DNA of 64,000 nt. Origin: Cloeon dipterum (Eukaryota > Arthropoda > Insecta > Ephemeroptera > Baetidae). The stretch is taken from contig NC_088789.1 in the NCBI RefSeq assembly GCF_949628265.1, forward strand, positions 30,993,883-31,057,882. Direction: 5' to 3'. Positions 33,489 through 44,900 of this stretch are shown piece by piece. The notes under the pieces are model-generated. The model had not been told where the DNA came from, made no database searches, and saw only the letters and a program-made list of their open reading frames with translations. The position numbers and the translations under genes were made by a program. Position 1 is the first letter of the stretch, and each line of letters begins with the position of its first letter.

Positions 33489-36400
33489 AAAAATTGCGAA
33501 ACAAATTCGCTAATATTTTTGAATTATTTTTTTGTTTGCTCACTTAATTAATATATTTTATAGTTAATTTAGATTTTGGGGCACAATAGTTATACTATTT
33601 TTAAATATTTGTTTCTTGGTGGAACGGCCTTTTGATTTTTAATAAAAAAATTGAACATAATTGAATAGTTTATCGCTCTAGCAGACCACACACACGTCGA
33701 GAAATATCCGCCATTTTCAGATAAAATTTTTTCGTTTTTTTCGCTGTGATCTTTGATATTTTGTGGTTATTTAGGTTTGGTTTCGATTATCTGTCACTGT
33801 TGCGTTGAGGTCGAGATTCAGGGCCAAGTTCAAAGTGAAGCCACACTCGAATCTGAGGCCTTGATTTCATCTCGAGTGCACGTGATTCTCATTGGCAGCT
33901 TATAGCAGCTCTTTTTAGAGCCATTTCAGGAATTTTTATTTTTAAATCTATCTTTTTCACAGATATGCGGACAAAGAATTAATTATGAATTCAGTTTGTT
34001 CAAATGGACCTGATTATTCTTCTTTTTAATAAGGGAAAAATTTCATTAATCCATGCGGGTGATCCAAGAAGAGACACGAATGACGTATTTTTTAAATTTT
34101 CTGCTTAAAATCCGCAATTTTCTTTGCTTTTAAATTAAGAATTGTTTTCTGTTTGAGAAAGAGCGGGCATCCGGCGATGCTCCGACGTCCAAAATCCAAA
34201 AGGTTGCAAATTAAGCTCTGAAATGGCAAATTTGAATCTTTTCGATTTTCAGGGGACGTTGCATATTGTTTTAAAAATTTGGAAAATGGTCAAACGCTTT
34301 ATTGAAGAACCCAGAGTTTTAAGATATTAATTTTGAGCAAACAGAAGAATAGGCGAGAGGCGAGGAGAAGAATGAATAATTTCAACCGCAGCAGCGGGCA
34401 GTGCGAAACAGGATAAATTTTTGCTCATTTTTTATTTGTCCGACAACTTTATTTCGGTCTGTGCGGCGGCGACGAAAAAGCAAATGAACCAAGTCAAGAA
34501 AAATCGAAAAAATTTCAACCTGAAAATGGCGTGATTGAAAAATGCGAAAAGTGCAGCGCCCGCGGTGCGCGCGCTGTTTGAGCTTTATTTTATTTGAGCG
34601 CGGGCGCCGCATTTCCGTCACAAAGCGGCTTCAGTTAGTCTCTTGAGGCGAGGCCTCGGGCGTCCAGCAGAGGTCACTGACGGCAGGAATCTGCCTGTTA
34701 TTATTATGTAATTATTCACTGTGGGCGTTGAGAAAAATGATCAAAATTATGAATATTATCCATTGACTCTGACGGAACAGAAATAAAAAAATATTGAGAG
34801 CCGCTCATCTACAGGAATCTTTAAACGACACAAGTAATTATAAAATATGACGGAAAACTCAAGAAATAATGTCCTTTTATTCCATTTCTTGAGTCGAATT
34901 CCGGTAAATGCAGTTGCAGATTATTTTGCCTCATAAAAAAGGCCAAATTGATCTGGTCCATAGATATTCGAGTAAATTATATAATAATTATTAATATCCA
35001 CGCGCCGATTGAAAGAGATGAACCAAGAAGCTCTCTTACTCTCGAGTTTCATTTTTAGGGCGTGGAGGCCCGCGAAAAAAAGCCAGCAGGCCCAGTCACT
35101 GACTGAAGCAACGAATGCGAGCAGCGAGACTCAAATTGGGAAGTGAGAGGAGCGGCCACCGTCTCAGCCACTCTGTGCAACAACCAACATTTTCTTTTTA
35201 GGTTTGAAGAGGGAAAGGCCGCAGGAGAGCGGCGAGAAAAGAGAATTGCGCACGCAAAATTTCACGTCGGCCGAGCAGCAGAGCAACAAGACGAACGCAG
35301 GGCCAACGGCATAAGGACAAAAAGGTCCTGTCTTGGGCGCGGCAAACTGGGGGTCCAATAAAAGGTGCTAATGCGAATTGCAATTTATGACATCGCTGGA
35401 CGGCTGTTCTTCCAAGGTCACGGAGGTTTGATTATAAGATAAAAAATTGGGATCCATAATAAATAATAAATTACGTAGCTTAAAGACCACACACACCTCG
35501 TGAAAAATCCCTTTTCCAAATAAATTTTTACACTTTTCGCTGTGACTTTGCTATTTTGTTGCTGAGTGGGTTCGGTTTGTATAATCCGTCGCTGTTGCGT
35601 CGAGGGCGAAAGGGCCAAAAGTTCAAAGTCAAGCCAGACTCGTCGCATCTCTGAGGCCTTCTCGTGACCTTGTTTTCGTCTCGAGTGCACGCGATTCTCT
35701 TCGCCAGCACAGCAGCTATTTTTTAAGACGATTTTTGCATTTTTAAAGTAACCATTTACGCAGATATGCGGACAAATAATTAAATAATAATAACCAGGAA
35801 TCATTTTTCCGCTTGAGAGAGCGCGTGCATCGGGCGCTGCTCCGACGTCAAAAATCCAAAAGGTTGCAAATTTGCTCTTAAAAGGCAAAATTCCGGGTTC
35901 TAGCAGATACGTGTTGCTTATTGTTAGATGTTTTCGATTTTCAGTGTGGACGTTGCATAATATATTTAGCTTAAAAAATGCCAATGGTCAAATTAAATGG
36001 AACCCAGAGTTTAAAGATATAAATTTTTGCAAACAGAAGAAAAGGCGAAGAATAAATAAATTGAACCGCAGCAACGAATCGAATGACGGGCAGGGCGAAA
36101 AAGGAGAAAGTCGCGCATTCCTTTTGTCCGAAAAACTTTATTTCGGTCTAAGTGGCGTCGGCGAAAAAGCAAATGAACCGACGGCCGGCGTCGCAACAAC
36201 GGACGCCGTCCCGAAATCGGAAAAGTCCGACGAGAAAATCGCGTGATAGAAAAACACAGCGACCGGTGCTCGCACTTCGCGCTCTTTGAGCTTTTTATTT
36301 TATTTGAGCGCGGGCGCCGCATTTCCGCGTCAGAAAGCGGCTTCAGTTCGAACTCGTGCCTCGTGGTCGCGCGGCATCCGGTGTCCGGTGCCACCTCCTT

Positions 36401-38265
36401 GGGCTGTTTCACGGCGGCGGTGCTGTTTCGGTTTCGGTTTAGTGATCGTAATTTTGATCTCGGCCAGCGGCGCTAGTGGCAGCGGCGTCCCCTCCTGCTC
36501 CTTTCAAACCATCGCGGCCGCGACTTCCACTTCCGCCTCCCAGCCTCTCTACAGACTCTCGGCTTCTGCCTCCGCACAGAAATTAAACAAATAATAAAAA
36601 TGTCAACAGAGCTGCGCATTTTATTTGTTTTGTGGATCGCAAATCAGAGGGAAGGGGGCTGTCAACTTTAACCTCGGCAGCGCTCAACGTGGTTATTTTT
36701 TGCGCCGAATTAAGCAAAAGAAAGAGGCCATTCATTCTCTTCGCCCGCGTGTTTGTCTCGCTGATTTGCAGCGAGAAGAAACGCGACGCTGCTGCATTTA
36801 AATTGCACATTTTTGCCGCGCTAGTAGCATTGTTCATCCTAATTTAATTTGCGATTAATATTGATTAGGCATCGGCAATAAAGAACTGCCGCTGCAAGCA
36901 ATTTTTCCATTTTAAATATTTAATTTGTCTGTTTATTTTGTCAACGCCCAGCTGGCTCATTTTCGGCTAATTTTAGACAAACTTTGGTTTGCATCCGGTT
37001 CAGCACAAGAGCCAGAGAAAATACACAGCAGCTTGACCTTCCAAATAAAAAATAATAGAACGCAAAAAAGGAAACTAATGTCCAGCATCAATTTTATTAT
37101 TTAATAAACAAATTGCATTTAGATGAGCCAGAAGTTCTCTTCTCCTCGACCAAGAGCTTTTATTTTGCGCCAGCCACAATTTCCAGATCGTAAAAAATAT
37201 TCAAAACTTTATCAGCCGAGTAAGAAGAGCCTCCAAAGTAAGGAATTTTGTAGAAAGCTTGAGAAAATTGAGGGAGAACAGTTTAGAGAATTAAAAAGAC
37301 TGCGATGAGCAAGAGCCGTTTCCTGTGTCCGAGTTGCAGTCGAACGCAAAGCAAAGTGCCGGCCAGAGCAAAAAATAGCTGCAAAATAGGTAGCAACTCT
37401 GCCGCCGCCTTTTTGGCCTTTCTCTTCCGCTTGTTTTGTGCCAAATTTCTCCAAGAGGGCGCGGATTCATAATTTAGAGCGGGCAGCGCGGTGGTGTCGC
37501 AAACGCCATTCTTCTTGCCAATATTGAAATCGAGAGCTAAGTTTGTCTTCAAGACTTTATAGCGAGAGAAACCCAAAGCAACGGCCCTCGTCCTCACAAG
37601 ATTCCGATTTGATTTCTGCTCTTCTCCAATTGCGTCAGCGCCTGGAACTCTCGTTCTTTATTCTTTCCGCCGTGCACGCATTTCACGCGCCGGTTAAAAA
37701 TTGCTCTTTCTCCCAGCTGGCCACGCCTCCAACCGGCCGTGAGCAGTGGGCACTATTTTAGGCCTTTGAAAGATTTTACTCTATTTTTATTGACTCTCGC
37801 TATGACCGATATTGAAACGCAAGAGAGAAATAAAGCTATAATCCGACGCCTCACAAGATAAAAGATCGCACTGTCGCTGTATATAAACCCTTAATTGTCA
37901 CAATTCACAATAGCTTTTCGCAGAGGGAGGGAAATTCCGCTAGAGGGTGCAGTCGTTGAGCTCTGGTGGCAAAAGAAACTACATGATTCGTTGACGAATT
38001 GTTTCACCGAATGCAAGAGCAAGAGTCGGTGGCAACCGCGAATCGGCCCTTCTTCTCCCCGCACCTGCACCGGTCCTCGTCCTCGGCAAACACTTGACAG
38101 GCCACGCCCACTTCTTTCACTCCTTCCGTGTTTACGCTGTCGAGGGCGTGCAGGGCACGTCGCCCTGGGACCCTTTCGAGGCTGAGACCCTCTCTCTGTG
38201 GCGTTGCAGGCGATGTGAGCGGCGCCAGGGCGGCGGAGGAGGGTGCAGAAGCAGCAGCCAGGAGG
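33489..38265. other. Intergenic region between protease D and the Merlin-like gene, with a partial extra unit duplication
   Basis: Blocks of the protease-unit spacer recur here without a protease gene. The block at 34155-34640 and the block at 35815-36365 are direct copies, about 1.7 kb apart. The stretches at 33690-33920 and 35480-35720 are copies of the 6110-6360 block. The stretch at 36190-36500 matches the GC-rich block at 20615-20960, and 37600-37745 resembles 1260-1430. This end of the array therefore underwent a further, smaller duplication. No gene supported by homology was seen. Confidence 0.5.
34155..36365. repeat. Direct duplication of spacer DNA (34155-34640 and 35815-36365)
   Basis: Both copies run in the same order: a CATCGGGCG/CATCCGGCG-type start, CCAAAAGGTTGCAAATT, TTTTCGATTTTCAG, GAACCCAGAGTTT, CTTTATTTCGGTCT, then GCAAATGAACC and GAGCTTTATTTTATTTGAGC-like sequence. 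Indels of tens of bases separate them. They are non-coding by comparison: frames open in one copy are broken in the other. Confidence 0.6.
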
Positions 38266-40177
38266 ATGCCGTTCCGCAAGGGCTCGAAGCGCTTCCCGGT
38301 CAAGCTGACGACGCTGACCGACGAGCTGGACAGCAAGGCCACCGGCCGCGCCCTGCTCGAGCTGGCCTGCCAGTTGATCGGCCTGCGAGAGGTCTGGTAC
38401 TTCGGTCTGCAGCTGGAGAAGGCGCCCGCCGCCAGCTGGATGCACATGGACAAAAGGGTGCGCGACCAGGTTAAAGCCGCCGACCAGCCAGGCCTGCCCG
38501 TCAGGGTCGTCCTGCTCGCCAAGCTCTACCCTGAGAACGTGGCCGAGGAGCTGCTCCAGGAGATCACCCAGCACCTGTTTTTTCTCCAGGTGCGAGTCGG
38601 CGCTTATTTCGTTAAAAAAAATGGCGGATCTAGTGTCTGACCAATCAGAATTCTGAATTTTCCTGATGAACAGAGCAGCCATTTTGCTTTAATTTGGAAG
38701 AATTTAATTATGTTTGTGGTATGATTCTTCAATTGTGGCACTCGCCGCTGGATGGCGCGTGTGTTTGAGACCCGCCATGTTCCAATATGGCGGATTCTTC
38801 ACCGCAAAATATCGTAATTTTTCTCCACAAACATTTGAAATTAATTCTTGGGGTCTGAATTCTTCCTAGATGGTCGTGATTCTTTTTAAAATTCAGAGGG
38901 GCAGAATTTAGCTATTTCTCCATTTTGCGATTTTTGCTCTTGAGAAATTCACAAATAATCCGCCATTTGGAAAATCGTTACAGTTAATATCTCAAATTCT
39001 TTCGCGTTTCAATAAGTTAAAATCGACATTATTTACACAAAGAATTTATTACCCGCCATTTTCTGTTCCCTAATCCAAGATGGCTGCTGAGAAATTCTTA
39101 AAGACCCCTTCCACTCTTGATTCACAGGTGAAGCAAGCGATTTTATGGATGGACATCTACTGTCCGCCCGAGACTTCAGTATTACTGGCGTTGTACGCGG
39201 TGCAGGCGCAGTACGGCGACTACGATGACCAAACCTACCAGCCAGGGATGATCTCAGGCACCGATTTACTTCCTCACAGGGCGATCAGTCAGTACCAGAT
39301 GACGCCGCAGATGTGGGAGGAGCGGATCAAGACGTGGCACGCCGACCACCGCAGCATGGCGTTCGCCTGGACCGAGATCCGCAACGTCAGCTACGAGGAC
39401 AAACGCTTCACCATCAAGCCCGTGGACAAGAGCGCCTCGAATTTCGTCTTCCACTCCACCAAGGTCAAGATGAACAAGCTCAATCTCGACCTGTGCGTCG
39501 GCAACCATGACATGTTCATGCGCAGACGCAAGCCGGACACCGTCGACGTCCAGCAGATGAAGGCCCAGGCCCGAGACGAGAAGATCCGCAGACAGGTTGG
39601 TAAAATTTTAAATATTTGGCGGGAAAATGATTTTTGTGGGTAGCCATTTTCAAGTTGATTAAAAGTCGTTTTTTAAATTCTGTATTGTGTCCTTCAAGAA
39701 TTATGATTTCAAGATGGCGGCCTGTGGATGTTTTTGTTATCAAATGGTGTTCGTGAGGACTTTAAAGACCCTTGGAGGCCGCCATCTTGGATTTTAAAAT
39801 TGACCGAAAATTCCAGAGTTCCATTAAAATCGAATATCTGTGCACGATAAACTAAATTTCCAAGATGGCGGACGTTGGAAACTGTCGTATCTGCTTCCCA
39901 TTCGTCCATTTTGAATTTAACGCGCCATTTTTGACTTTAAAAATGTATACAGATCGAGCGGAACAAGTTGGCAAAGGAGAAGCAATTGCGCGAGGCGGCC
40001 GAACGGGACAGGTCGACGTTGGAGGAGCGGCTGCTGCAGTATCAGGAAGAAATCAGGTTGGCCAATGAGGCTCTGCACCGCTCCGAGGAGACGGCCGAGC
40101 TGCTGGCCGAGAAGTCCCGCGTCGCCGAGGAGGAGGCCATGCTGCTCAGCCAGAAGGCCGCTGAGGCCGAGCAAGAG
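38266..40177 (+). CDS. Mer: Merlin (NF2)-like FERM protein, 5' three exons, with an internal gap and no tail
   Basis: Exons 38266-38589, 39128-39595 and 39953-40177 join in frame (108, 156 and 75 codons). The start [10 protein letters not shown] resembles vertebrate Merlin. The FERM F1 lobe follows, then [17 protein letters not shown] across the first junction, [17 protein letters not shown] and [15 protein letters not shown] in F2, then [19 protein letters not shown] and a charged helix with NEAL-RSEET. Merlin is a membrane-cytoskeleton adaptor of the Hippo pathway. Two oddities: about 55 residues normally between the HADHRSMA equivalent and the WTEIRN equivalent (end of F2, start of F3) are absent at 39361/39362, in frame; and after the donor at 40178 no helix or C-terminal tail exon is found before unrelated DNA. 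F1 also lacks a few residues near residue 22. It could be a truncated paralog, a decaying duplicate or a misassembly. Confidence 0.8.
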
Positions 40178-40446
40178 GTGAGTTAAGACCGCCATTTTGG
40201 AATTTTAATCCAAAATGGCGGATTGTGACTCCTTCAAGACATTTTTAACCCAATGAGTCTCGTAAGGCGCCATTTTGAGAACAATTAATCGCTTTTTTTG
40301 CAATTTGAGGATATTTAAGCACATAGTTTCTGCTTATCCGCCATTTTGTTTATTGAAATCCAACATGGCGGAATAGATTTGAACTCTTTTTCCAAAATTG
40401 CAAACCAGAGCAACTCAACAATTAAGGCCATTTTGCATTTTTTACT
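38617..40446. promoter_or_regulatory. Cluster of ATGGCGG/CCGCCAT (YY1/Pho-like) motifs in the introns of the Merlin-like gene
   Basis: About 20 copies of CCGCCATTTTG, CAAGATGGCGG or close variants in either orientation lie in both introns and just after the last exon, for example 38621, 38772, 38787, 38960, 39053, 39711, 39777, 39861, 40189, 40211, 40338 and 40361. They are almost absent from the intervening exons. AAGATGGCGGC is the classic binding consensus of YY1, whose fly counterpart is Pho. Function is inferred from motif density only; a dispersed short repeat is the alternative. Confidence 0.45.
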
Positions 40447-41159
40447 ATAGAAAGAAGCTCGGTATTGAGTTTACTTTAGCAACAGTCAGTATTTATATCT
40501 AATGTAAATAATGAAACGAGGAGATGTTGCTTTATTGCTCTAGAAATAAAATGATTTTTTTGCTTGATTTTGATCCCTCTCGGCTCGACGCAGTCTATCC
40601 CTCGGACTGGCTCATTGTCATTCGTTTGGCTGCTGCACCGAGAGATGGTGCGAGGATCCTCACCGTCACCTCACTGGGCAACAGCACGAGGGAAGTTGTT
40701 TGCGCGGTGAGTCGCCTTTAGTTTGGAAAATAAAGGCTTTTTTCTTCACAACTGATACAATAAATTCCACCATTTCATCAATATTTGGTTTTTGTAATTA
40801 TCGAAAGTGAATTATTCTCTTCTTTTATTTGTGTTTTGTTCTATGTTTGTTTATATTTTTTATTTTTGTTCCCTGCTCTGCACTGGCAGTGAGAGGGCAT
40901 CGGCAACGAATACTATTGAGTATTAGGCTTCCGCACGCATTTCTTCTCTTCGCGTCACTATTAGCCGAGTCAGAATTTGGCAAGTCCACGCAGCGTCTTA
41001 AAAAATCGCGTTTTAACAAAATGATTCATCAACTAAAAAAAATAAATGCGCATAAAAATAAATAATTGCCTGCAAAATCCACTTGTAATATATTGACTTG
41101 ATTTATTAAATAAAAAAGATTCGTATTTGACAATCCTTTTATTTAAACATAAAATTTCA
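40178..41159. other. Gap between the Merlin-like and myosin fragments, nothing coding seen
   Basis: The first 270 bases continue the ATGGCGG/CCGCCAT cluster. The remainder is AT-rich. No continuation of the Merlin coiled coil or of its conserved C-terminal tail can be found in any forward frame. Confidence 0.5.
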
Positions 41160-41600
41160 AATGTTGACAGTAGGAAATGCTCGACGCTCCGCATTCTCTT
41201 GAGGGCGCTGGCCACCTCTCTGGCGAAGACGCCGCGCGGAGGTGCGACTCGATGACGACGGCGGCGCTGTCTGAGGAAGAGGATGCCGTGCTGCATGGTC
41301 AGCGCCACCCACCGCACCCTCGCGAACTCTGCCAACCCCAAATTAGACAAATGAGACAATAAAATGCTTTTTGACTCACCTTTGACGGCCTTGTAGCGCT
41401 TCCACGAGCGCTGGATGACCAGCGCCTGCGGTGCCATTCCTCCGCAGGAACAGCTTCGTTTTGCCGACCTGCCACTCGCTGCTCGGCACGTCCAGCGGGC
41501 CGATGATCAGACTGACGGCCTCGAGGGGGTTGAGCTGCAGCCAGAGGGTCGCGGCGCGGCGTGAAGAGGAGGGCGTAGCGCTGCACCATGTTGCATCATC
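41160..41600 (-). pseudogene. Frameshifted fragment of an unconventional myosin (motor end plus IQ motif)
   Basis: On the minus strand three pieces follow the order of a myosin head end. First come a RY-LLF stretch and, after a frame change near 41555, NPLEAVSLIIGPLD and WQVGKTKLFLRR. The last is the converter region immediately preceding the lever arm in myosins. After a second frame change near 41438, which also removes residues, comes an IQ motif, ALVIQRSWKRYKAVK. A GT-AG intron (41329-41379) then leads to FARVRWVALTMQHGILFLRQ at 41160-41328. Two frame breaks and the missing upstream motor domain point to a pseudogene or to local sequence errors in GC-rich DNA. The myosin class cannot be determined. 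Confidence 0.6.
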
Positions 41601-41688
41601 GACGTCGCGAACGCAGAGTCCCGGCTCCAAACTGAGCATCACATCGCTCAACTTCGACGTCTCAAACTATGGGGCCTGTGATGCAATG

Positions 41689-41848
41689 CACTGCAAGTCA
41701 GGGGTGAGAAAATGTCACTGCGCTGCAGTGAGAAAATCTCACCCAACCGCATGTCACTGCTGTGTGGTGTTATTGGGACCCGGGTTTCAGCATTCGTGCT
41801 AGTGCAGTGCGCGCCCTTCCCGGTCCTCGGACGGACAAGGATAAAAAG

Positions 41849-41893
<45 letters not shown>

Positions 41894-41980
41894 CCCCACA
41901 CAATGAATATAGTGACATGCGGTGAGATAAGATTTTCTCAATGCAGCGCAGTGACATTTTCACACCCCTGACTTGCAGTG
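41689..41980. mobile_element. Foldback element with 18-bp perfect ends and an internal A39 tract
   Basis: The ends are CACTGCAAGTCAGGGGTG and its exact complement. The inverted similarity continues inward about 70 bases. The centre contains a GC-rich stretch and a run of 39 A residues (41852-41890). No coding sequence. A target duplication is not seen, because its right side abuts the 92-bp satellite only about ten bases on. Confidence 0.65.
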
Positions 41981-41990
41981 TGGGAATTAG

Positions 41991-44900
41991 AAAACAGCAG
42001 GGTCATCCCCGCAAGCGTCAGAAACGCCGGCGGGCACGTCCCTGCTGGAAATTAAAAGGAAAAGGGAAAAGTAAGGAAAAAAGAAACAGCAGGGTCATCC
42101 CCGCAAGCGTCAGAAACGCCGGCGGGCACGTCCCTGTTGGAAATTAATTAGAACGGGGAAAATTTAGGAAAAAAGAAACAGCAGGGTCATCCCCGCAAGC
42201 GTCAGAAACGCCGGCGGGCACGTCCCTGCTGGAAATTACTTAGAAAGGGGAAAATTAAGGAAAAAAGAAACAGCAGGGTCATCCCCGCAAGCGTCAGAAA
42301 CGCCGGCGGGCACGTCCCTGCTGGAAATTAAAAAGAAAGGGGAAAATTAAGGAAAAAAGAAACAGCAGGGTCATCCCCGCAAGCGTCAGAAACGCCGGCG
42401 GGCACGTCCCTGCTGGAAATTAAAAAGAAAGGGGAAAATTAAGGAAAAAAGAAACAGCAGGGTCATCCCCGCAAGCGTCAGAAACGCCGGCGGGCACGTC
42501 CCTGCTGGAAATTAAAAAGAAAGGGGAAAATTAAGGAAAAAAGAAACAGCAGGGTCATCCCCGCAAGCGTCAGAAACGCCGGCGGGCACGTCCCTGCTGG
42601 AAATTAAAAGGAAAAGGGAAAATTAAGGAAAAAAGAAACAGCAGGGTCATCCCCGCAAGCGTCAGAAACGCCGGCGGGCACGTCCCTGTTGGAAATTAAT
42701 TAGAACGGGGAAAATTAAGGAAAAAAGAAACAGCAGGGTCATCCCCGCAAGCGTCAGAAACGCCGGCGGGCACGTCCCTGCTGGAAATTAAAAGGAAAAG
42801 GGAAAATTAAGGAAAAAAGAAACAGCAGGGTCATCCCCGCAAGCGTCAGAAACGCCGGCGGGCACGTCCCTGCTGGAAATTAAAAAGAAAGGGGAAAATT
42901 AAGGAAAAAAGAAACAGCAGGGTCATCCCCGCAAGCGTCAGAAACGCCGGCGGGCACGTCCCTGCTGGAATTTAAAAGGAAAAGGGAAAATTATGGAAAA
43001 AAGAAACAGCAGGGTCATCCCCGCAAGCGTCAGAAACGCCGGCGGGCACGTCCCTGCTGGAATTTAAAAGGAAAATGGAAAATTATGGAAAAAAGAAACA
43101 GCAGGGTCATCCCCGCAAGCGTCAGAAACGCCGGCGGGCACGTCCCTGCTGGAATTTAAAAGGAAAAGGGAAAATTAAGGAAAAAAGAAACAGCAGGGTC
43201 ATCCCCGCAAGCGTCAGAAACGCCGGCGGGCACGTCCCTGCTGGAAATTAAAAGGAAAAGGGAAAATTAAGGAAAAAAGAAACAGCAGGGTCATCCCCGC
43301 AAGCGTCAGAAACGCCGGCGGGCACGTCCCTGCTGGAAATTAATGAGAAAAGGGAAAATTAAAGAAAAAAAGGAACAGCAGGGTCATCCCCGCAAGCGTC
43401 AGAAACGCCGGCGGGCACATCCCTGCTGGAAATTAAAAGGAAAAGGGAAAATTAAGGAAAAAAGAAACAGCAGGGTCATCCCCGCAAGCGTCAGAAACGC
43501 CGGCGGGCACGTCCCTGCTGGAAATTAAAAAGAAAGGGGAAAATTAAGGAAAAAAGAAACAGCAGGGTCATCCCCGCAAGCGTCAGAAACGCCGGCGGGC
43601 ACGTCCCTGCTGGAATTTAAAAGGAAAAGGGAAAATTAAGGAAAAAAGAAACAGCAGGGTCATCCCCGCAAGCGTCAGAAACGCCGGCGGGCACGTCCCT
43701 GCTGGAAATTACTTAGAAAGGGGAAAATTAAGGAAAAAAGAAACAGCAGGGTCATCCCCGCAAGCGTCAGAAACGCCGGCGGGCACGTCCCTGCTGGAAA
43801 TTACTTAGAAAGGGGAAAATTAAGGAAAAAAGAAACAGCAGGGACATCCCCGCAAGCGTCAGAAACGCCGGCGGGCACGTCCCTGCTGGAAATTAATTAG
43901 AAAGGGGAAAATTAAGGAAAAAAGAAACAGCAGGGACATCCCCGCAAGCGTCAGAAACGCCGGCGGGCACGTCCCTGCTGGAAATTACTTAGAAAGGGGA
44001 AAATTAAGGAAAAAAGAAACAGCAGGGTCATCCCCGCAAGCGTCAGAAACGCCGGCGGGCACGTCCCTGCTGGAAATTACTTAGAAAGGGGAAAATTAAG
44101 GAAAAAAGAAACAGCAGGGTCATCCCCGCAAGCGTCAGAAACGCCGGCGGGCACGTCCCTGCTGGAAATTAATTAGAACGGGGAAAATTAAGGAAAAAAG
44201 AAACAGCAGGGTCATCCCCGCAAGCGTCAGAAACGCCGGCGGGCACGTCCCTGCTGGAAATTACTTAGAAAGGGGAAAATTAAGGAAAAAAGAAACAGCA
44301 GGGTCATCCCCGCAAGCGTCAGAAACGCCGGCGGGCACGTCCCTGCTGGAAATTACTTAGAAAGGGGAAAATTAAGGAAAAAAGAAACAGCAGGGTCATC
44401 CCCGCAAGCGTCAGAAACGCCGGCGGGCACGTCCCTGCTGGAAATTAATTAGAACGGGGAAAATTAAGGAAAAAAGAAACAGCAGGGTCATCCCCGCAAG
44501 CGTCAGAAACGCCGGCGGGCACGTCCCTGCTGGAAATTACTTAGAAAGGGGAAAATTAAGGAAAAAAGAAACAGCAGGGTCATCCCCGCAAGCGTCAGAA
44601 ACGCCGGCGGGCACGTCCCTGCTGGAAATTAAAAGGAAAAGGGAAAATTAAGGAAAAAAGAAACAGCAGGGTCATCCCCGCAAGCGTCAGAAACGCCGGC
44701 GGGCACGTCCCTGCTGGAAATTAAAAAGAAAGGGGAAAATTAAGGAAAAAAGAAACAGCAGGGTCATCCCCGCAAGCGTCAGAAACGCCGGCGGGCACGT
44801 CCCTGCTGGAAATTAAAAGGAAAAGGGAAAATTAAGGAAAAAAGAAACAGCAGGGTCATCCCCGCAAGCGTCAGAAACGCCGGCGGGCACGTCCCTGTTG

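Noticed and set aside
35418..35984. 188-residue minus-strand frame upstream of the Merlin-like gene
   Set aside because: It lies in duplicated spacer DNA and is not preserved in the matching copies at 33.7-34.3 kb or in other units.
37891..38682. 263-residue minus-strand frame
   Set aside because: It is antisense to the GC-rich first exon of the Merlin-like gene, whose forward frame has clear FERM homology; the reverse protein has no family features.
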